Source: Archilochus colubris (taxonomy: Eukaryota > Chordata > Aves > Apodiformes > Trochilidae). Taken from it: a DNA stretch of 64,000 nt. Position numbers and translations under genes: made by a program. Location of the stretch: contig CM041097.1 of NCBI GenBank assembly GCA_023079485.1, forward strand, positions 18,707,158-18,771,157. The letters are read 5' to 3'. The notes beneath the pieces were generated by a model that saw only the letters and a list, made by a program, of their open reading frames with translations, was not told the DNA's origin and did no database searches. Positions within the stretch are counted from its first letter, which is position 1, and each line of letters opens with the position of its first letter. Positions 53,601 to 62,600 of the stretch are shown here, one piece after another.

Positions 53601-56600
53601 TTTGTTGCTTCTCAGGGAGAGGGAATGGTGAATATAGGGATGTGTTTTGGATTGAGGCTGCCCAGGGTTTAGGGATCTGCATTCAGTCTGTAGAGAACAA
53701 AGCATTCATCAGAGAAATACCTTTTTTCCCCACCTTGGTTCCCTTCCCTCCTCTCTGGGTTTGTTTTTCCAAGGAGATTTGGGTACTTGAAGCTCAGGGG
53801 CTGCTCTGAGGAGGAGGGGTTTCCCCAGAGCTGCCCCAGTTCATCTGGCAATGGTGGGGAAGAGGAGAGGACAGGGAATGCAGCAGCACTCTGCTTCTCC
53901 TCTACCCCAACCCCATGGGCAGCCTTCCTCTTCTGCTCCTCAGGATGCTGGTGCTGTCCCCAGAGGTGAGAGCATCTTCACCATTCCTAAATGCATCATA
54001 GGACAGCCTCTCATCTGAATACCTGATGGAGAAACCTGGACTATGGAAAATGACAGTGCAGTTCTTCAGCACAGCTCTGGGAGCAGCTGGAGGTGCTGCT
54101 GTGGGGTTGGGCTCCATCATTGTCCTCTGCTCACCAGCATCTCCTGGGCAGGGGGGTGGAAGCCTCTTGCTCATGCCCAGCGAGGGGGATTTGAGCTGGG
54201 TGGATATTTATCTCTTATTGCAGTTGCTGAAATAGTCTGACTTCATTTCCCAGCCCTCCTGTCTGAGATCCCCTGTGAAAAAGGAAGGTGCCCAGGTCAG
54301 GTTGCCCCCTTCCTCGGTCCCTCACCTCCCTTTTGCATTTGTTCTCTACTTGGATCACCCTGCCCGTCCTCCACTCCCTACAAACAGGGTTTTCAAAGTC
54401 TGGAGGACAGGAATAGATGTGTGCTGATGATAATTTTACCTTTTGCAGCAGCAGTCAGCAGGAAGGAGCTGCCAGCTGCACAACCAGGCTGCTGGGAGCT
54501 GCTAGGATCTCTTGGCAGCGTTTGCCATCTCCTGGAGGACCGTGGCAATAGCAGCCAGACTTGTCCCTGATTCCTCTTGTATCCCTTTTTTTTCAGAGCC
54601 TCCTCGGTGGATTAAGGAGCCCCAAGGGGGGGTTTACAGCGTGGGGACAAATCTGGTGCTGCTGTGTGAAGCTATTGGCAACCCAGACCCAACCATTCAG
54701 TGGAAGCTCAATGGGATGCCCATTGACAGTAAGTGCAAGGTCCAGTGTCCTCCATCAGGTGGTGGATGGGTGGGATGTGCTGGTGTTATACCCAGAAAGA
54801 GAGAACACACAAATCCTAATGTGCTGAACATGGTTTGACATCTATTTCTATATGAATTAATACTTATTTACTTCATAGAGGTGATAGAATGGGGTTGGTT
54901 GGAAGGGATCTTAAAGATCATCTTGTTCCAACCCCCCTGCATGGGCAGGGACACCTCCTACTAAGCCAGGTTGTTCCAATCCCCATCCAACCTTTCCTTG
55001 AATATTTCCAGGGATGGGGCAACCACAGCTCCTCTGGGCAACCTAGGCCAGGTTTGCACCACTCTCACAGTGAAGAAATTCTTTTTTAATATCTGAACCC
55101 CTCTTTCATCTTGAAACTGTTCCCTCTCATCATCCTGTCACTCCAGACCCTTATAAAAAGCCCCTCTCCAGCTCTCCTGTAGGATCTTGAAGAGGGCAGA
55201 GGTGAAAGCTGGAGGGCTGTGGAGTGTTGGTAACCATGAGTTGGGAACACAAGCCCTGCTCCATGTTGTAGCAGTATTATTACTGCCATTTTTTGAAAGT
55301 CTGCAGGGATTTTACAGAAAATTGGTGCTCTAGAGCTCTTTCTTTAGGCAAACTGCTCTCCAGCTATAAAGCAAGGTCCTGCTTTGACCTTGGGCTTTGC
55401 CTTTCAAGCAGTGAGGAGAACCTGAGCACACCACACTTTTCCCCATTTCCTGATAAGAGTCTGGATCTTTCCAGGTAGGACTTTCAGAGGAAGAGTCTCT
55501 CCCAGGGAGATCAGCCTCACCAACCTGCAGCTCCAGGACAGTGCTGTGTACCAGTGTGAGGCCACCAACAAGCATGGCACCATCCTTGCCAGTGCCAACG
55601 TCAACGTCCTCAGTGAGTACCCCCCCAGCCTCCCCTGCCCACCAGAAAGGAGGGGACAGAAGTGTCCCATTCTGCTGACTGAATGCTGAGGAGCTTGGGG
55701 GTTGTCACCATCTCCTTGTGGTTCTGATCTTAAACCCAACAAATGCAACAAGCCTTCTCATGGGCAGTATTTTAAGCTCAGCATAGGTGCTCATGGGCTT
55801 TGCTATATTCTTTATTTTTAAAATGTGGTTATGCACAAACCCTTTTGAATTCAAATGTATGAAAACCACTGGGGGCTGACTTGTGACCACAGCTCTGGTG
55901 TTGAATTATTAAGTGTATTAATCTTTGGTTTCAGTTGTGGTGCTCGGCCTGGCCTTTGAAGAAAGGGAGTGATGGGAATTGACTTAATAAAAGTGGTCTC
56001 CAGAGGATGCAGAACTGGCTCTGTTTTCTCTCCTGGAGCACAATGATGTTTTATGTTCTGACATGTCCAGCAGTCAACCACTTGTCAACCTTTGTCACTG
56101 ACCACTGTTCCCTTTGTCACCCAAGCTTAGGAGAGCTCAGGTGCTCAGTGCGACTGGTTCCAAAGGCAATGAAATTCCCAATAAGTGACTGAGCCTTTCA
56201 CCTCTGCTGGAGAAGGGATGATGCAGGGCCAGTATTTATATTTATTTAGGTTCTGAAATGCAGTGCTGCCCTTTTTTGCATTTTCTTCTGCAGATATTGC
56301 TCCCTTAATACTGACCTCAGATGGTGAGAACTACGCCGCAGTGGAGGGCTACAGCGCCTTCCTGCACTGTGAAATTTTTGCTTCTCCTGCAGCAGATATT
56401 AGATGGTAAGCCCCTGAGAACTGATGTTTCCATGTGAAACAGATCCCCAGATGCTGAAAAACAGGCTAGTTATTGTTTCCACGGAGTTAAAATTAGAAAT
56501 TTGTAGCAAGATTTTATGTAGTGTAAGTGTTCCGTGTTCAAATGCCCCCTGAAGAGCTGGTTTATAAAAAAAGGTCACTGCAAGTCCTCAATGCCTGCGT

Positions 56601-59600
56601 GAGACAAGTGCTGGGATATTCATTAGATGAAGCCATTTTGTTCAATTTATTCATGAAATGAAGCTTTCTCATGCTTAGTTTAATGTTGGCAGCTTCTTAA
56701 GTTTGTTCCCACTCTCGAGATGGGGAGGTGATGACTTACAGAGTGTATTTACCAGGCAGGGGCTTCCTTGGGTTGGAAATCACAGGGCTGTCATGGCACT
56801 TGACATGTGCAATAAAATTGCAGGTGACAGCTGTAGATTAAAGACTCGAGCAGACTAATTTAAAGACCTTGCTAGACACTGTCAATGTGGTTTTAGTTTG
56901 CAGGGAGCTTATGTCCATTTCCCACTGGCTGCTCATGGGTAAAGTCACTTGCTAATCTTGACTTGACTGTGGCTGAGACCAGCCCCCAAATTCCTGTATC
57001 CCCTGCAATGTCTGCTTGATAACAGTTCAAATAACAGTTCCTTCAGCCCTAGAAATAACCTCTAATTATTTTTATCCTCTTTAGGACTAAGGATGACAGC
57101 ATAGAGCCTCTCTCAACACTACGTTATGAGTTAAATAAGAATGGCACCCTAGAGATCAGAGACACCAAGAAAGAAGACTCAGGGTCCTATGCTTGCTGGG
57201 CTGCCAACTCTGTTGGAAAAAGAGCAATCACTGCTAATCTGGATATAAGAGGTAATGTTTCCCTTAGGGATAGAAAGACCTTTGCCATCTGCTAGTTTTA
57301 TATTTTAAAATCTTAGGTGAATAGGTAGTTAGTAAATGCTCAGGCCAACATCCAGTTTTCTTCTGTGGGGCTATAAATTCTCTGTAAACACAGACATGAA
57401 GTTGTCTCCCCTTTTCTCTGCAATTTCTCTCTGATGTTTGCTTTCTTCCTGCCACTTCCAGAAGCTGCATAAGCCACCAAAACCTGCCACTTTACTCCCT
57501 CAAACTGTTAACTTTATTTCCTTGGCATTTAGGGCTTGCCAATAAAGAAAAACACCTTAAATACTCAATTAACAAAGATCTCAACAGAACTCTCAGAGGC
57601 AGGTTTGCTGTGACAAACCTGAGAAAGAAACACTGCTTTTGTGTTCTGTTTTCACTCACTCCCTTTGGTTGGTAAATTTTACAGTAATAATAAAACCCAT
57701 GAAAATATACAATGAAATTCTTACAGAGCAACAATTCACTGTAAAAAGAAATTCTGACAACTGTTTTCTACTTACTTATTCTGTTTCATTCAGATTAGAG
57801 TCAATTAAAAGAACAAACTTGATTGCAATATTTTTTTTCACTTGACTTTAATGAGCTTGTAATTTTGGTTGGATCATTGCCAGGGTCTGTTTCAAAGGGC
57901 AATTAGACATAAAAATAATATTCAAGCTTATTCTAGCATCCATTTCATGACATTCTGCTAACAAGGATTTTATTTTCACCTATGTCTTTTTCTGTGGTTT
58001 TGAGTTTGGTTTTTTTACTTTGTTTTTTTTTTTTTTTTCCTGGAGCTCTTTGATTTGGAGTAAACTAAAAAGAAAGGATTATTCAAGATAGAAGATTAAA
58101 ACCTGGAAAATATCTGTTTCAAAACCAACCATCTTTCACTTGAAATGCTTGTATATGTAACCAAAAAAGGCATGATCATTGCTCCTAAAGTTGATTTTTA
58201 TGTATGAAGTGCTTGGTGAAATTTTGATGTAATATTCTCCCTCCTAATCAAAGTGTTTTCCTGTGATCTCTCAGATGCTACAAAACTTCTTGTTACTCCA
58301 AAGAACCCCCGAGTCCTGAAATCACATTCCATTTTATTGAAATGTCAGGCTGAATATGATCCACACTTGAAAAACAGTTTTAAATTATCCTGGAGGAAAG
58401 ATGGAGAAGTGGTACCACTCAACAGCACGGCAGAGGGCAGGTGAGCAGGAAGAAACAGGAGTTTTCTTGATGTCAGCCCAAGAATGCTGAGTTTCAATAA
58501 CCAGGAGACTTAATAACTTGAAATGCAAATTTCTGCTTGCAAGAATTCTTCATGTGGTATGAGAGTAGAGCTGCAGTTTATAGGCACACAAATCTAAATA
58601 TAAATGCATTTTTATGAGGGCTGAGCCATGGCTGGCAAAGGATTTGATTTTTTTATTAACTCTCTCACCATCACAGCAGAATATTGTGGACATGTTGGTT
58701 CAACCCAAAAAGACAACCCCAGTGCAGTCAGCGGGGGGTTGGTTTCTCCAGCAAAGTCCTAGAAATGGTGAAGTGGATGGAAATCAGGTTTCTGGGGTTC
58801 TGCCTAAATTCACCCCCATTAAAAGCAATGATTTTTTTCCTGTGTGTGAATGCAGGACTTGCAAGGGCAAGCTGAAATTTTCCCTGCTCTTGTGTTTCCA
58901 TTGAATTTAAGGTGATGGAGCTCAGCCTTTATTCCATACGAAAGGTCCTAGAGTGGGCAATCAGATATCTTTATTAATTACTACAGAAGAGAGATGGTTT
59001 CTTAAATACTGGAGGGGCTGAAGGTCCTGCTGAGCCCACGTAGCTTGGGGAGATCATGCCAAGCAAATGCCATGTGGGTTAATGCCAGCTTCCCCTGGTG
59101 CATTGGACATTACACAAGTGGGTTGGGAAGGCTCTGTTTTACCCAACCCTTTTAAAAATTTGGACAGCAAGCCCATGTATTCACCTCATTCAGGAGGTGC
59201 CAAAATCCTGTGTTCCAGGCTCTCAGCTGATGCATATCAATGCAGCTCTTTTCAGACCTGCAGAGACATGCCAGCTTCCAGCTATGGAGGCTAAATTGCT
59301 ACAAAAACCAAATAATAGTCTACAGCAGAGTGAATAATACAACTACAATTACATTTTCAAGTAAAAGGCCTAACGTGCAATTATGTTATTCAGAACGTCC
59401 TCTTACCAAGGGGGTTTGGTGGCAGTTTTTCAGAAAACAGCAGTGTCTGTCCTGTGCTTATCTTGCAGGTTTTTCTCTTCTTTGTTTATACTTACCTGGT
59501 TTTGGGTTTTTTTGCCCCCTAGGATAATTCTGGACAGGGACACCCTGTTCATATCAAGCGTGACTCTGGAGGATCAAGGAGTTTACACGTGTGTGGGTAG

Positions 59601-62600
59601 CACATCCTTGGACAGTGTCACAGCCCAGACACAGTTAATTGTTCTTGGTAAGAAGATGTTTTCCTGGTGTACAAACAGCTCTGTGCATTTATTATTTTTT
59701 TTTATGCCATCACAGCACTTTTACTTATTTGCTTTTTACCCAGTTACAGACCCTCAATAACCCCATGGCACAGAGGTGTGATGCACCTCTCCCTTTTTAA
59801 CCTCACTCCTGCTATCCCCAGATCTCCAGGAATGGGGATACTGATGCAAATACTTCATTTATATTTAATCTTTGTTGCACCTAAGACAAAGCAACCTTTT
59901 TTCTCAGTTTGGGAGTCATCCATGGTGGCTGTAGGAGCTTGTCTGGAAGGTGTAACGGCATAGTAAGAGTGGTCTTTGGAGCCCTTGGTCAGTCCTTCAC
60001 CTCACTTTACTACAGATTTGCACACAAATTACAGCCTAGCATATTGTTTGAAGCAGAAAGACATAAGGCCAATATTTAGATGTCCAACTCCTCTGAAGAT
60101 CAGTGGAAGCACCTTAAAAAATTAATTACCTCTGTGAATCTGAGCAAAAACTATTGGCCCAGAGGCAAAGAGCAAGAACACAGCAGAGAAAAGCCTTGAC
60201 CTATAGATTCTGAAGCTTGACCTTGTGTGAGCATCCTCACAGCCTTCCCTCCTCAAGGACAATTTGAAATTCAGGGAGTGACCCTGTGCAGTGATGTACC
60301 TAAGGCCTTCATCCACTAAGTAAGGTGCTTTTTTGTGGACAGTTCTGCATCATTTTCATGTCATTAAATTTTGCTTCATTTTACATTTTTATTTATTTCT
60401 GATAGAGACCACAAGATGAACAAAGGTAATCTGACCTTCAAGGTGTTGTCATAATTTACATGAATGGTAGTTTTCAGTAAATAGTAAATTAAGAATATGC
60501 TATGCACATTATTTATGGTACTGTGTCCTTTAGTGCTGTATAATTCAAAGTGTTTGTAGACTATTTGTTACATTACTTATGAAAATTTCATGAAGCACTT
60601 TATTCCCTTTTAAAAAGGTGACTTGCAGAAGAGGAAAAACAGTCTTGTGCTCTTCCCCCCACATGTCTATTTTCTATAGGAAAGGTCTTGGTGGATTAAC
60701 AATCTCTGTTACTTTCCAAATTATTAATTCAGGCTTCTTTTGCAATGAAAAACTTGTGAGATGGCTAAAGAACTAAATAAGGAACAGATGAGACATCAGA
60801 ATATGGGCAATCAAGAGCAAAATAAATACTCAGAGTGCTTCTAAATGCTTGTTCTCTGATTAATTAGCAGAGGAGTGAGTATCACTCAGAGGAGTGAGCA
60901 TAGATTAAGTTACACCATCACCATCTTTAAATCACTATACAGAATTATCAAAAAGATAAACACAAAACCCCAAACATAACCTTTTTGATGGGACCTGAGA
61001 CAGACAAGAAAACTCAACATTCTTGTTTCAAAACTTCTGTACAGGCACAATTAATTTCTTACACAATGCCTGAGACAGTCTCAGTGGCTGGGGGAGCTGT
61101 TTTACTGCCAGAAATTACATTGTCAGCCAAAAATGTGGTTGGAACATTGAGGCAGGAGGAGCTCAGAAGCCTGAAGTTGTGCAATCCTGTTTCCTTGGTC
61201 TGGATATTTTTTAGATTTGGAAACCCCAGCTCTTTGTTTGAGCAGGGGGAGTGTGTAGGTGTGAGTTTAGAAGGATGGGGGTGACCCCCAGCCCCTTGCA
61301 GTCAGAAATTACTCTTTAGGACCTATGGATTGCAGGGACCAACCTAACCCAGTGCAGACTGAAGCCTGACAAAGCTCAGGGCACAGGTAGCTCTGCAATT
61401 TGCTATCCCACCAGCTCTGACTCCCATACACTGTCTGGACAGCATGAGTCGTGCTGGCAGGTAATTAATTTTCTTGTTTCCTTTTAATACAGATCCCATG
61501 GCTGGGATAATGAACCTTATCCCTCGACTCATGCTCTAAAAGGCCAAGTTCAATACCTGTCAGGGCTGAATCACCTTCCAGCACTCTGGTTTGCACCAGA
61601 GTCAACCCAAGTGATGCCAATATAACTTTGTGCTAAGAGCAGTGTCAATATCTATTAATGATTAAATAGATATTAGTGTTGATTTGAAAAGAAAGATCTG
61701 TTGCTGCAAGCACAGTAGTGAGAGTTGATGGAAATAAGCTTGAGAAAGGGATATTACATTTATAAAATAGAGTCACCAGAAGTTTCATCCTGGTTTTCTG
61801 CAGTAAGAAAGATCTTTAAAAGCAATTCCCACTTCCCTAATTTTGTACACTTTGAAATCAAAAGGTGCTTTCCCACCCCTTTCACTGAACCCCCTGTCCC
61901 AGTCCTTTGGAAAACGATGAGACAGAAATTGCTTGCCCTGCTCCTGACACTTCTTCATTATTTCTCAGATGTTCCTGATCCACCAGAAGACCTCCAGCTC
62001 TCAGAAAACCAAAACAGAAGTGTTCGACTCTCCTGGAGAGCTGGGCCCAGTCACAACAGCCCCATCAATGGTATGAGGGGTGGCAGTGGCATCATCTCAC
62101 TGGGCTTAGCATTGTGGCAGAAGAAACAAGCCCTGCTCCCAGCCACACTTAATCACTTTTCCTATGACAGTGAATTTGTTCATTTCCATCCTTGTTATTT
62201 ATAAGCCTTTTAGACAGGCTCTGCCTTTTTTTAATTATTTTTTTTTAATTTTTAAAAATTTTTTTCCTTGTGTTTTCTTTCTTTTTTTCCTCTCCAGAAT
62301 CAATTATAGAGTTTGAAGAGAACCGGTGGGAGCCAGGGAGGTGGCAGGAGCTGAGCAGAGCCCCAGGGAATGACACCTCTGTCCTTTTGGCCCTGGCCCC
62401 ATATATCAATTATCAGTTTCGTGTCACATCTGTGAATGCTGTGGGAAGGAGCCAGCCCAGCAAACCCTCACTACGCTATGCAACACCTCCAGCTGGTAAA
62501 CACAGCCACCTGCTTTTCACAGTATTATTTTTAGGGTTTTTCTGGGAATAATAGTGTCCTCCTGTGCTTCAGGGAGGGCTGTAAAGAAGTCAGGGTCAGT

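Larger units (their letters stand above)
49101..54596 (+). other. CHL1: CHL1 intron between Ig3 and Ig4 (5.5 kb)
   Basis: Phase 1 intron at a module boundary. It holds an AAAAT run at 49938, an ATATAC-type repeat at 51376-51440 and an 18-bp minisatellite at 51819-51930. The part from about 53,750 to 54,500 is GC-richer, with open frames on both strands but no recognised domain. Confidence 0.8.
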
